DNA from: Nymphalis io
Taxonomy: Eukaryota > Arthropoda > Insecta > Lepidoptera > Nymphalidae
Reading direction: 5' to 3'
Length of the DNA: 64,000 nt
NCBI RefSeq assembly: GCF_905147045.1
Contig: NC_065896.1
Location: forward strand, 7,279,001-7,343,000
The notes beneath the pieces are model-generated. The model saw nothing but the letters and a program-made list of their open reading frames with translations. It had not been told where the DNA came from and searched no databases. The position numbers were made by a program, and so were the translations under genes. This document shows, one piece after another, positions 23,300 to 35,729 of this stretch. The number at the start of each line of letters is the position of its first letter. Position 1 is the stretch's first letter.

Positions 23300-23662
23300 A
23301 TGGTATATGATACAATTAATATATGTGATGATGACATTGATAAAATCAAGAGGCCATATCATATTACCAGTCCGATGGTAAATAGATCGTATAAGTATTT
23401 CACAGTACAGTATCACTTATTAACGATACGACGAGAGACAACGTTGTCAGCAAAATTTCACATTTCTGAAGAGTGGCTTAACGTATTCAATGAAGGGATG
23501 AAGCGAGAAATTGAATCCTTTATTATGTATCTAGTATCAAAACTAAAGGCAAAAAATTTAGAAGGAGCGCCGTACAATAGAAGCCGAACAATGGACTCCA
23601 CTTACAAATTATACCACGACTTACGAATACGATACGATTCAATTTATTATATTGACCCTTAA
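23300..23662 (+). CDS. Unrecognised 120-codon ORF, possibly a terminal exon or small intronless gene
   Basis: I do not recognise this protein. From ATG at 23300 the frame is open for 120 codons to TAA in very AT-rich DNA, and it is open upstream to about 23204. The composition is protein-like, with many charged and aromatic residues: SEEWLNVFNEGMKREIESFI in the middle and YKLYHDLRIRYDSIYYIDP at the end. No signal peptide or membrane segment is evident. An AATAAA sits at 23711-23716, about 50 bases after the stop, where a polyadenylation signal would be expected. A tRNA-type SINE ends just upstream (about 23250). If earlier exons exist, they lie before that SINE. A chance ORF of this length is possible in 64 kb, so this stays a candidate. 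Confidence 0.45.
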   Translation: MVYDTINICDDDIDKIKRPYHITSPMVNRSYKYFTVQYHLLTIRRETTLSAKFHISEEWLNVFNEGMKREIESFIMYLVSKLKAKNLEGAPYNRSRTMDSTYKLYHDLRIRYDSIYYIDP

Positions 23663-23892
23663 ATTCGATTTCGATTATATTGGATCTAAAGTCACATTTT
23701 ACTTATCTGGAATAAAGCACGTACTGTCCTTTTCCGCTTGAGGACAATTAATATAGTCACCTCCATTGTACCAGTTCAACAATGTTATCTGAGGTTCAAC
23801 AATAGCTCCTAGGAATATTTTTGCAAAATCTCAAATTCTTACTACAGCTATTACACAAAAATATATTTTCAATGTAAACGATTGAAACTAAA

Positions 23893-24043
23893 AAGCCGAG
23901 ATGGTCTAGTGGTTAGAACGCGTGAATCTTAACCGATGATCGTGGGTTCAAATCCGGGCAAGCACCACTAAATTTTCATGTGCTTAATTTGTGTTTAAAA
24001 TTTATCTCGTGCTTGACGGTGAAGGAAAACATCGTGAGGATAC
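23893..24043 (+). mobile_element. SINE family A, 3' truncated
   Basis: It has a good tRNA-like head (GCCGAGATGGTCTAGTGG; GGGTTCAAATCCGGGCA) and is cut after GGAAAACATCGTGAGGA. Confidence 0.8.
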
Positions 24044-24099
24044 CATTCAATTTATATATAACATAGATACAATTTTTGTGGTACTCGTCCGGCTTGAAA

Positions 24100-24147
24100 G
24101 GACGAGCATATGGGCCACCTGATGGTAAGTGGCCACCAAATGGTGGT
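24100..24147 (-). mobile_element. SINE family B fragment
   Basis: GACGAGCATATGGGCCACCT followed by GATGGTAAGTGGCCACCAAA is the 3' part of family B in reverse orientation. Confidence 0.65.
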
Positions 24148-24336
24148 TCAATTAAAACAGTACTGTTAAATTTCTTGTTAAACTGTTGTTCTTATATGCA
24201 ATAAAAAATTTATACTAAAATATTAAAATAGAATAGAATTCCTAAAATATAATTTAAAAAAATCTAGTTTAAATTAATGTTTTTCTAGATATTTCAATTC
24301 CAGAGCGCAAAACCACGTAACAATTTTTAAATCGTT

Positions 24337-24486
24337 TCAGTACGAAGTTAACGTAGATGGGTCGAGGCGTAATTTGCGGCAGTAATGTGTCGCAGACATG
24401 CTATTTCCTAATAAACGACAACATTGCAATACGTTGACGTATCTACAAGCAATATCTGTGGGTACGATTCGATTCAACGCCGCCAT
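24337..24486 (-). other. Small unassigned ORF next to a palindrome
   Basis: The minus strand ATG at 24486 opens MAALNRIVPTDIACRYVNVL, continues QCCRLLGNSMSATHYCRK and stops at 24337 (about 49 aa). It is CpG-rich for this region. It is not recognised; it could be a first exon or a transposon remnant. Confidence 0.25.
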
Positions 24487-24531
24487 GGTCGGTCGCTGGG
24501 AATGGATAAGCAAGCCATTTATGAAAATTAG

Positions 24532-24595
24532 GTTATATGGACAATGAATGTAGCTGTATATTGCCATATACAGCTACATTCATTGTCCATATAAC
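24532..24595. repeat. Perfect palindrome, 30-bp arms, 4-base loop
   Basis: The left arm (24532-24561, starting GTTATATGGACAATGAATGT) is the exact complement of the right arm (24566-24595); the loop is TGCC. No mismatch was seen. Confidence 0.97.
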
Positions 24596-25386
24596 GTGAC
24601 GAAAAAATATATGTTTGCAAATAGTTTAGTGAATAATTTCTATGGTATGTTATTTTCTAGTAACTTGTTAAATAAATATGGTTATTTTTTTAGTTAAGTT
24701 CGTGGAACAAAATAAATAATGTCCGTAATTGTACCTATTTTGTTAAATTAAATATGAATTAAATTGCAAATATGTCTTTAAATTTGTTTCTATGGATTTC
24801 AGTTCGATTCTAAAATAAAAATACAGCAGAATCAAGTAATTATGGAATATTCAAAATTCTTTTTAAAACGACATAAATACATTCCATACTTTTAAATAAA
24901 TCACAATTCGATTATATCGTGGTATCTTTCGTGTGGATTTTCCATTACAGTATAATTTACCAACGAAAAATAAAAAAAATCAAATGCCTCCATTTGAAAA
25001 AGACCGATTTAATAAAAGACAACAATAAATTGTATTCATTGTTTTTGTATTCGTGCAATCAGATTCCTTTTTGTATTTGATCTTGATTGTGATTGCAATC
25101 AAAAATCATGCGCTCAATTCAAACTACACGCGACATTTTGCAATTATTTATAATATTCCGATGGGAATAAATACCTTTTTCTTTGTTACGAATAAGTGGT
25201 TAATAGACATAGAAGAGTGTTAGCTGGACCACGAAACAGATAATCTCACCTTCCCATTTATTACATTAGTAGGGATAGATAGGGATTAGTAAGGGGGTAA
25301 TAATATCTCGAGGCAATTTAGGGCGTTTTATTAATATCAAATTATTTTCCTTTTCGATAATGTTTTCGCTTCTGGATAATATTATA

Positions 25387-25665
25387 GACGACCCGGTTGG
25401 CGTGGTTGGAAGATACTTGCCTTTCACGCCGAAGGTTGTAGGCTCGATTCCCACCCAGGACAGACATTTGTGTTCATAAACACGTCTCTTTGTCTCGAGG
25501 CTGGGTGTATCTATATAAGTATGTATTTACACAAGAAAAGTAGTATATGTAGTATATCAGTTGTCTGGTTTCCATAGCACAAGCTCTGCTTAATTTGGGA
25601 TCAGATGGCCATGTGTGAATAATGTCCCAGGATATTATTATTATTCTATTATTACTAATATTATA
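25387..25665 (+). mobile_element. tRNA-derived SINE, family C
   Basis: It has the same head, body and ATT-rich tail as 22966-23250, with B box GGCTCGATTCCCACCCAGG. Confidence 0.83.
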
Positions 25666-28266
25666 AATATAAGAAAGGGATGGTGACGTTTCTCACTAAA
25701 TCACGCTAAAGTTATTTGATAAAATTTATTGATATTTGTAATGATATTCGAAGAAAAGTTACCGAAAGTTTAAACAACCGACGTTAAAAATAAAGTAAAA
25801 GGAAACAAAACTTTAAATGTTGTATGATAGATAAGTCTATCAAAATATAAGCGAATTATCAGATCAATTTCATCAAATCAAAAATAACATAGTAAGCGCC
25901 AAAACATAATATATTTTGAATCTGTGTGTAAAACAAATCCGAACTAGTATAAACAACAATTTTCCTAATAAGATAATATATTTTTTTAAAAAGAACTTAT
26001 AAATATTTTAAAAAAATATCAATATGATATTATCGAACTTTGAACTAAACAAAAACCACCCCTTATGAAATATAAAACAAAAGAGACGTATTTATCAATC
26101 ATCCGAACTATATAGATAGGCAATATCGACATGATTGGTCGGCAATCTTCAATTGGGGGCAATTTCCTTCATATTCCGCCCGTCAGATTTATTGGAGACA
26201 GACGGTGAATCAAGCTTATTTTTCATTATACGTTTTACTACATGCTTTAAATTCATTCACATTTTAGTATGTGTAGATGAAAACGCGCAACTTAATTTTA
26301 AGCCTTTCAGATTCAGAATTGACACAAACTTTTGGTGCATTAAGGACAAACTCATAACTCAAAGCACAGTAAATTCCGATTTTTTAAAAATTGATTATGC
26401 GACCTTGACTCTAAAAAATATTAAAAGAATACACAAAAGTGTTTTTACATATTGCTTTAAAAAAAAATAACAATTCTAGGTATCTTTTTTCAAAGTTGAC
26501 ATATCAAAATCGGTTTTATTATGATTTTTTTGTTATATCTCGACCAGTAAACTGATATTAAAAACATTTAATATTTAGGTAACTATATATTTTCATTTAG
26601 TAAATTAAAAATATATTTTCTAATGAATTTTAATTACAACAAATTTCTCGGATTTCTTTTGAAGCATCGCTTTATTAATTTGGCTCCTATTTTATCTCGT
26701 AATATAAAATTAATTATTCACGATATGGGTGCTCCCATCGAAATTTCAATCGTTACTCGTTAAATCTTTAGAAACGCTTTTAAATTCAAATAATATAGAA
26801 GGGTGTAATCAATATAAATTGTGTTGTTTTATCAATTTATATTTATGAAATATCTTTTTATGGTAATAAATGCAATATTTAATGGTATAGTATATACTTT
26901 TGTATTACAAATAGCACTCGGAAGGTGTACAATAAAAAAAAAAAATAAATAACCAAATCCATAATATTATAAGGCTTGTTTCAACGCGTAGGACCTATCA
27001 AAACGCTTAAAAAATGAGGTAGATACCCCATTAATGGAAAAGATTATAGAATACCGTCAAGCTATAACACAGATACATCAGCTTGGAGACGTAGCATTCG
27101 CAATGTCTGAAACTAAAATAAACCCGTTTGCGATGCCACGTGCTTCGATAGTCCTCTAACAAAAAAAAAAGAACAAAATTGGTATGAATGATATCATTAA
27201 ATTATGACAATAATCACTGTGGAAAGAATTTCCGTAACTGTAGAGAAATGAAGAATTATTTTTTATTTATTCTATTGAAAAGAACAAGTAATTTTAGTTA
27301 TATCAAAGCGATTTGAAAATAATGTAGCATACAGAGTTATAGCAAAACCTTAGTCCTTACACGAATGATTTAAAAAAATTAGTTTAATTAATATAAATAA
27401 AAAAAAATATATTAACATTTTAGGCATCTCTCGAATTAGTAGCATTATATTTGTATTTGATATTAAAACTTTCTATCTTTAATAAATAAAATCTACATAT
27501 AAATGAAAAATATGAATGAAGTATTTTTATATGCCTGAAGATCTACAACAACCACTAAAATCAATCTCAAAATATCTCTTTAAGTAGGTTCTTATAAGCG
27601 CTTTGGAATCATTTTATAGGAAATTAAATATACAAACACCAATTGGACTATAACTTATCCTTAAGGGTAAATAAATAAATAAACAATTAACATAAAAAAA
27701 ATAGGCGCGGAATAGTTCTCCATACATTTAATGCATAAATTTTCTCAGTAATAAGTATTATGCATGAAAATAAACTAATCTATATGATGATGAGAACGTT
27801 AATTATGAATATTATCTCTCTTTCACACGCTCTCTTATCTCTATCGCACATGTTATTGCGGATTATATTTATTGTAGATGTGAGTTTTGCGTGTTTCTTG
27901 TATTTTATCTATTGTATTTAGTTCAATATTTATTAATATAATTGTCAAAAATTACCCATAACAGACAACTGAGCTGAACAAATATAAACTCGGCGATACT
28001 AAAAATAAATTCTCGTCCGCTTCGAATTCCTATTCTAATATCGGTATATGGAGAGAATAACAACGTCGTTATGTGACCCGCACTGTTCATATTTACAAAG
28101 GACAGGTGGACGATGCTTTACGTACTTTTTGTGCACGATACAATGAACAGTGTGCACTAGTTCCTGGGATCGGGTTTGAAATGATTTACGAAATATTTAC
28201 TAGATCGCATACAAGCCTTGTTATTCTCATATTGTTAAGTTTAAAGCTTTTTTTGTAATATTGAGA
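25666..28266. other. AT-rich DNA, no gene supported
   Basis: Frames at 26135-26470 and 28073-28258 are open but lack splice, polyadenylation or motif support. Confidence 0.5.
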
Positions 28267-28573
28267 CAGTAACAGTAACAGCCTGTTAATGTCCCACTGC
28301 TGGGCTAAGGCCTCTTCTCCCTTTTGAGGAGAAGGTTTGGAGCTTATTCCACCACGCTGCTCCAATGCGGGTTGGTAGAATACACATGTGGCAGAATTTC
28401 AATGAAATTAGACACATGCAGGTTTCCTCACGATGTTTTCCTTCACCGTTAAGCACGAGATGAATTATAAACACAAATTAAGCACATGAAAATTCAGTGG
28501 TGCTTGCCCGGGTTTGAACCCACGATCATCGGTTAAGATTCACGCGTTCTTACCACTAGGCCATCTCGGCTTC
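28267..28573 (-). mobile_element. SINE family A, full length
   Basis: A complete reversed copy from AACAGCCTGTTAATGTCCCA to the head complement GCCCGGGTTTGAACCCACGA and CTAGGCCATCTCGGCT. Confidence 0.87.
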
Positions 28574-28644
28574 GGCTAATATTAAGAAATTTATGATAAT
28601 GATGACATTGCGATACGTATAGAAGAAAATAAACAAAGTAGTAA

Positions 28645-28762
28645 AGGCTTGTAGATATCCCACTGGTGGGCTAAGGCATCCTCTCTGTTTGAGGAGAAGA
28701 TTCCACTTTGCTGCTCCAATGTCACATATGTGAACGTTTTCTCACGTTGCTTTCCTTCCTTT
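28645..28762 (-). mobile_element. SINE family A, 3' fragment
   Basis: Reversed blocks GTAGATATCCCACTGGTGGG, TTTGAGGAGAAGATTCCAC and TTTTCTCACGTTGCTTTCCT match family A. It lies 70 bases from the full-length copy. Confidence 0.68.
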
Positions 28763-29184
28763 TAAATAATAACAGATAATATAAACAGTATTTCATATCT
28801 ATACTACTACAACTATTCGTCGCAGACAAATAAAAAGTTAATAAAAATTCATTCGTTCTTTGCATATTTAGTTCAAATAACCATTTGTATCCCAACATTA
28901 ACATTCAAGCGCAGTATTCGAAGAGATAAGAATTAATTTCAAAGTATCGTAAAACGTTCTTCAACTCGCTGTAAGAAGTTACTTTCAGGTTTATGCCTTA
29001 CCCAAAACTTTACATTATTCTATTCATGTCGCTCGTTTCTTCTCTGACAACTTATATACATTTTTAAATATCTGTAATAGTTCTCTTTATATAATTTTAT
29101 TCCGTATAATTTTGTTAATTGTATTCTATATTTAAAGCAATAATACCAAGCAGTTCCATTTTCAATAGTGAGTAAGACAGCTTA

Positions 29185-29320
29185 CTGGTACAAGGAACAA
29201 TTTATTAGTTCCCAAGGTTGGTGCATTGGCGATGTAAGGGATGGTTATTATTTCTTACAATGCCAATGTCTATGGGCAGTGGTGACCTTCAGCTGGCCCA
29301 CTTTCCAGTCTAAAAAAAAA
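29185..29320 (+). mobile_element. SINE family B, 3' part
   Basis: It contains TTCCCAAGGTTGGTGCATTG, TTTCTTACAATGCCAATGTC and an A-rich end, matching the 3' half of family B. Confidence 0.7.
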
Positions 29321-29383
29321 TTTTAGTAAAATCTTACAAGCACTTTTAATCATCTCTGTATAAATTAAATATAAAGTTACTAC

Positions 29384-29518
29384 CGGTTCGTAATTTAGTA
29401 GGTTTTGGATACTTAGAACGAATTTTTCTGTTGATGAATCTGCTTTGACATAGTGAAATTCAATAATCCCGTTGCTATTTCTAACTTCCACCTCTGTTGG
29501 GATTATACGGTTCTTCGT
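29384..29518 (-). CDS. Candidate internal exon of an unrecognised gene
   Basis: On the minus strand an acceptor ATTTATTCATAG precedes 45 open codons ending at a GTAGTA donor (29383). The peptide starts TKNRIIPTEVEVRNSNGIIE and continues FHYVKADSSTEKFVLSIQNL. It looks like a genuine folded-domain segment. An in-frame TAG lies exactly in the acceptor, so the open stretch matches the exon limits. I cannot name the family. Confidence 0.45.
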
Positions 29519-30342
29519 CTATGAATAAATTATTTAATAATTTGGAGTTTAAGTACATAACACGCGTTCTATAGATCTATAAGTTGTTATTATCTATATT
29601 ATTTACAAAACGCGATGTAATAATATTAATTGAGCAATTCTTGCAATTTAATAAATTTATTGTGTGTATCTCGTTAACGGCCTTAATGATTTGGGTCAAA
29701 TTTTGTATTTAGATAAAGTTTTGCTATTTAAGTTCATCTATTTAGGTTTCTATACAACAAACATTTCTATACCTAATTATTATCAGAGCACAGAAGAAGA
29801 AAAAGAAGAATAGTTGGTTCAATAAATAATGTAATAAAAAATATTTATTATACAATATATGTATACTTATAAGCCATAAAGTTACAAAGGGTAAGCTCGA
29901 CAAGAGTACAATAAGTGTTATTAATTAATATTAAAAAAACGCTCCATTTTTAATAAAGCGATGACGACATTCTACATTTTTTAGGTTTCCTTTTCTCCAA
30001 TAACCTTTATTGTATGTGTTGTTTATGTATATCCGTACATAAAAGACTGTCAGTGTGTATAATGGACACACACACATACACAATTATACATACACACAGA
30101 TAGAACTTTATAATCTTTCCCTGTGGATTTTTTTTGAGTGACGATGTTTTACAACTATAATATAATATGTAAGATATGGTAAAATATTATATTTGAATTG
30201 AATATTTTTCCTTTTATGGTGATACTATCATATTTTTAAGTTCCAGGACGTTTTTTTGTTTTTCTCATTTTGTACTTAAAGCTTTCGTAATTCCTCTCGT
30301 TTCTCAATTTATCTCGTAGTGACCCTTTCTTACTTTGAATAT

Positions 30343-30650
30343 ACAGTAACAGTAACAGCCTGTTAATTTCCCACTGCTGCGCTAAGGCCTACTCTCCTTT
30401 TTGAGGAGAAGGTTTGGAGCTTATTCCTCCACGCTGCTCCAATGCGGGTTGGCAGAATACACATGTGGCATAACTTCAATTAAATTAGACACATGCAGGT
30501 TGCCTCACGATGTTTTCCTTCACCGTCAAGCTCGAGATGAATTATAATCACAAATTAAGCACATGAAAATTCAGTGGTGCTTACCCGGGTTAGAACCCAC
30601 GATCATCGGTTAAGATTCACGCGTTCTAACCTCTAGGCCATCTCGGCTTT
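30343..30650 (-). mobile_element. SINE family A, full length
   Basis: It is nearly parallel to the copy at 28267, including the same flanking CAGTAACAGTAACAGCCTGT start and tRNA-like head. Confidence 0.86.
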
Positions 30651-31714
30651 CTTCGAATATATGATAAGGAAAATCTTCCACGTGCCTATGAATATATTCT
30701 TTAATAAGCTTCCTTTTTCTTACTAAAATGTTAAATTTTTTAAGCTATTAAATTTCAGTTATTTCCAAAAGTTACAACATTTTTTTTTCCTAAATCTCTA
30801 TTCGTTGCTTACTCGTTACGCTTCGCTATTTTCTTGCAAATTGAGTTTCTTTTTAAAATATTTTATTACAAATAGTGACTTCGAGTAAATCTGTAATTGA
30901 TTTTTCTCTTCTTTCTTTAAAATACTTTATATTTCTTTTATAAAATTGAAATTCAATCTGCTCTGTTACTCCATCAGTTGTTGAAGTTTTTATGGTTGCA
31001 TCTCATAAGTTCAGGTGCAGCTGCAGGCTTATAAGTTAATTGTACTTTTAACATTTAACTTTAAAATTATAAAAAGAATCGAATCATAAAGAATAAAACT
31101 AAATGTTATTACCTTTATTGGAATTAATAAAATATACAAATAAATTCATTGTATATTTTAAATACAGTTATATATATATTATTTAATCGATAGCAACGAT
31201 AATCTACATGAATTCTACCCTCACTGAATATTTAATCAAGAACTTATGAATGGTATCATAATTTACATTTATATTCCACAAGTATCCTTTAAATATCCGG
31301 TAATAATTGTCCATATGCATAATAAATTGTAGTGAACAATTTTGTTTGGGAAAGGACCGCTAAATTACATATTGTAGGGGCATTAAAACGCATGAGATTT
31401 ATGTTGTTCGAGTATGAGTTATCATAATTAGGGGAAAGTAGTAATGTATGAAGCTTAACTAAATGTTTGTCTGTTTCAAGCCACGAACACTCATTACATT
31501 CATACATACACAATGTTGATATCATAATAACATACAGTTGCGTTTAATACATTTGTTTTCGCATATAGTTTGATAATGATAATGGAGATCATAGGCGACA
31601 TAATAATATGTTAGTTAGTTTTTATATTTCAATAATTGAGCTTTTTGTAATGAAACATTAGCATACATACATGACTGGTTTTTGCTCTTATACTGTGCTA
31701 AAATTATACAGTAA

Positions 31715-31985
31715 GTACACTAGTGGCAGGATTTGTGGAAGCGCGTCTGCGTAGGTACCACCCACTCATCAGATATTTTACCGCTAAGCAGCAATACTTA
31801 GTATTGTTGCGTTCCGGTTTGAAGGTTGAGTTAGCATCTTAGTTCCCAAGGCCAGTGGCGCTTTGGCGATGTAAGTAATGGTTATTATTTCTTACATCAC
31901 CAATGTCTATGGGCGGTGGTGACCACTTACCATCAGGTGGCCCATTTGCACGTTCTTTGGCCTGCCTATAACATAAAAAAAAACA
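31715..31985 (+). mobile_element. SINE family B (Metulj-like)
   Basis: It has GTAGGTACCACCCACTCATC near the 5' end, TTGGCGATGTAAGTAATGGT in the body and CACTTACCATCAGGTGGCCC near the A-rich tail. Confidence 0.78.
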
Positions 31986-32644
31986 CAAAATTTAAAACGA
32001 AAATTACCTTATTTTAATCAAACAGTCTTAATTAAAATTAGGCAGCTTATGGATGAGTATAGCAATTTTAATTCCGTAAATTAATAAAAACTTAAAAATA
32101 TGTACAATTTTTTGTTTCAAAAATGCAGGCAAGCACACATGCAGTTTTCTTCCCTTCGCCGTGAGATTCATTATAAACACAAAATCATTCATTAATTAAT
32201 TTATTTGAATCCACGATCTCGGCACACGCAAGAACAAGTGAAATTAAAAATATATATTTTTCAATTCTAGGTTAAATTAAAAATCGCCAATTAATATAAA
32301 ACTTATTTAAAAAATATAATTGTTCATTATCTGTGAATAAATATATTTAAACGACAGAAAGTCTTAACCTACACAAAAGCCTTTGTTTAAGTAGATTTAT
32401 TGAACAAAAGCGTCTATTCTTGATGTAATAATGTTAAATATGAAAGCTATCTTTCATCTATTGTTGGTAATGAATAATTGTTTTAACACAAAGAAAGACA
32501 ATTAATCGAGAAATCGAAAATTATTTGCACTATATTGTAACTTGCGATCCGCTCCAAGTTAGCTAGGTTAAAATTATTGTATTATCCTGCATTATTTTAT
32601 GAATATCTATTTACCTTTAATTATTAAAATAAAAAGGGTAAAAA

Positions 32645-32790
32645 AATCTTCAGTAACAGCTCGTAGTCTGAAGTTGAAATTGTGTACACTCACGTGCCTC
32701 GGAAAGCATGCTGTTGTTGTTATGCTGTTGGTCCTGCATCTGAACTGTGAACAATGTCGAATTTCCTTCCCATTGGATTATGAAAACCTG
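32645..32790 (+). mobile_element. SINE family D fragment
   Basis: It contains TGTGTACACTCACGTGCCTC, GGAAAGCATG, GTTGGTCCTGCATCTGAACT and CCATTGGATTATG, matching the middle of family D. Confidence 0.65.
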
Positions 32791-32882
32791 TTATTTTTTG
32801 TTAAATGTAAGTTAAGCAACACTTTGAGATAATAACCACTTTACTATATTATCTAACGCCTATATTGCAGCATATTGATCAT

Positions 32883-33158
32883 TGACTGCCTCGTCGGTCT
32901 TCAATGGGAAAATTCTCAATAGCAGCCCGGAGCTTGGAAGTTGGAAATATGTAAACTCCTGTGCCTCAGAAAGCACGTAAAGCCGTTGGTCCTGCGCCTG
33001 AATTCTTTCCGATCGTGTTGCATTGCCATCCCATCAGATTATGAGAGTTAGGAAATAAAGAGTACACCCGTGTTTGCACACACACTTATGCACTATAATA
33101 TGTCCTGCATAGTTGGCTAATCTCTCTTGAGATTGGCCGCCCTGGCCTGGCAGATATT
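32883..33158 (+). mobile_element. SINE family D, internally deleted
   Basis: The head ACTGCCTCGTCGGTC joins directly to the body (CAGCCCGGAGCTTGGAAGTT; AAGCACGTAAAGCCGTTGGT) and runs to CTCTTGAGATTGGCCGCC. The B-box part is missing. Confidence 0.75.
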
Positions 33159-35729
33159 GACAGCTGACATTTATATACTATGGGGTATTTGTTAATTTGA
33201 CCAACATTCCGCTTAATTGTCTACCTGATCGACAACTTTAAAACTGATTACGTGTAACATATTACGTGATAAATGTTGCACAGGAGGCTATTTAAAAAAA
33301 TGTTCAGTCTTAATGTAAATATAAATAAAAAAAACAATACATCTGTTTTACAATATTTATTAATATATTTTTATTATATATTTAGTTTTAGTAACCCCGA
33401 AAAAAACCTTCACCATTTTAAAACATTAGTCGGCTATTTAATTTTATTATTTAAAATAAACGTTTTAAAATTAAACAGTTCTGTGAAGCAGCTGTTACGT
33501 TCCACTAGAACGGATTAAATCTTATTGATGTTAAAATGTTTTATTTCTGTGTAAAATGTCTCTAAAATTATTTTATGAAAATTGTATTTTAAGTCATATT
33601 TGCTATAATTAATTACCTAAATATATTAAAAAATGCCAATGATGCACAATAAAAAAAGTTATCGTGTTTAATTTGCATGTTATTTTCCATTGAATCATTA
33701 GAACTCTATATTTAAAAGTCAATGTAAATACTATCAGTCTAGCGGGAATCTCGACATAGCAATCTATTGCACGCACTTCGTTATTTTTAAGTGCTTTTCA
33801 ACAACATTCCAGCGATATTCGTAATTGCATAGCACTGCGATCGACAAAGATTGACAAGCTAGGGGTGACTGTGATCATAATAGTTGATGCGATTTTCTAT
33901 ACCAGTACCTCTACCATGAGTCTCTCTTGTAAAATGACTTTTTTCATTTTCATTTTTGAATCAGCGTAGTTACTTCTTGTTTGTGTGTGAGCCAATATAG
34001 CTGTGTTTTCTCGTTAATGATCTAGAACTTTGTTTTGATTCTTGTATCGCATTTTATCTTTAAATTTAGTTCAATCTACTTGGCACTCTGTAGTAATCCT
34101 TCTTAATATAAATAATTAGTATATTGATTATTTTAAGGGTTGTTGGATAAAAAAAATTTTTGATGTGAAACATTGGCATCCCTTGGGGGTAGAGCCGTCT
34201 CGTATCCCGAAACGTGAAACAGCATGACGGTCTCTAATGCTATCATGTCATGAGCTACTCACTTGTATGTACGTTGCGCGTTTACTATAATCTTCATTTT
34301 CAATTCAAAATCCAACATTACGTAACAAAAACATTACGCTTGATTGTTAAAGTCTACCATCACCACAACTCACCGGTTCGGCAAGAAACACCTCAGATCT
34401 TAGTGAAACCGGCGAAAAAACTATACGTACAAATAGGTATCAAGTAACAGAGATATTATAAGATATTTGTATTAACCATCGAGAATATCAAAAAACAGAT
34501 ATATCTATTATGATAAAAATACGAGGGGCAGATAAATTGATAAGCTTAATGCTTTCATTCAATAATATTTTTTAATTAATGATGTAAACAAATCATAATA
34601 ATTAATAACTAATAGATGTATATAAGAACTTCGCCTATTTAATTCAAAAATTATTACTAAATAATTCAAATATAAATTTATATGACAGATAATTTAATCT
34701 GAAGCGTATTTAAACCTTTAATATAGATAAATATTATCTACTTATCCTTCGTACGTGTATATATATACCTCAAGGAACAAATAATAATAAAGGGGTCGCT
34801 CACTGCTCTAGTATTTGTAAACAAGTATTTCTTTACGAAATGAACATGAAATTCAAACTTGGCACGTCAAACGTCTAAAGCGGATGAAATTGCGAAGTGT
34901 ACTTATATAGTAATATTATATACTAAAACCATCTTCAAAAGGCGTTGCATTATCTGGTATGAATTTTATGTATATTAATATATATATAATATTATGTATA
35001 TTAATATATATATAAATATAATGAATAACTCTTTACAACAACTTTTTCATTTAAGATAAAACTTTTTTTTAGTTTTGTAATATTTTCCTTCCTAGATCTT
35101 ATTTTGATAAAAAAAAATATTTCGATTTACGAAATGGGGACAGAAAAAAAAACATTTTTAGTTTTTCTTTGTGTAATATTTACTCATATACCATTTTGTT
35201 TGCCTAGCCATTATACACACCAGGTTCACATTTTATTGTTAATAAAAAAACTTATAAATAGTTGGCTTTCAGATTCATATATTACGTGTAATAGGTACCT
35301 CCTTGCTTTATTTAATTACTAATATCCGCCCGACGTTTTTTCCGCCCGCAAACAAATTATATATTTTATTGTCAGCGATCAGTGCCGTATTAACCACGTA
35401 GCAAGAGCTACCCCACATATTTAAACTCACTCATCTCTGCCTGAGCGTAATTATTTGAGTAGAATTTATTAAGACGTATTATTACATTATAAGAAGTATA
35501 ATTTACCTGATGTCATAACGTGAAACCGAAACGTTTCACCTTTTCTTACTAAGACAACACACGTCAAACAATCATTTTCGAAATTGTAGTGGATAAAAAA
35601 TGAATTAAGGATGAAACAATTGAATTATCTCACTGTGATGAGTATAGAATATGATTTGCTCATAAAAATTGTAACGAATAGTATTATTACTAAATTTGCC
35701 TACATGAAATCTAGAAAATCTAGAAATAT
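33159..35729. other. AT-rich DNA upstream of the minisatellite
   Basis: A stray copy of the minisatellite core, ATATTGACAGCTGACATTT, lies at about 33161-33182. A short dispersed repeat (ATCCGCCCGACGTTTTTTCC) at 35290-35350 recurs, diverged, at 37018-37085. No gene was seen. Confidence 0.5.

Noticed and set aside
26135..26470. 111-codon plus-strand frame
   Set aside because: Composition is AT-driven (Phe, Ile, Lys), it ends in a lysine run, and it has no splice or polyadenylation context.
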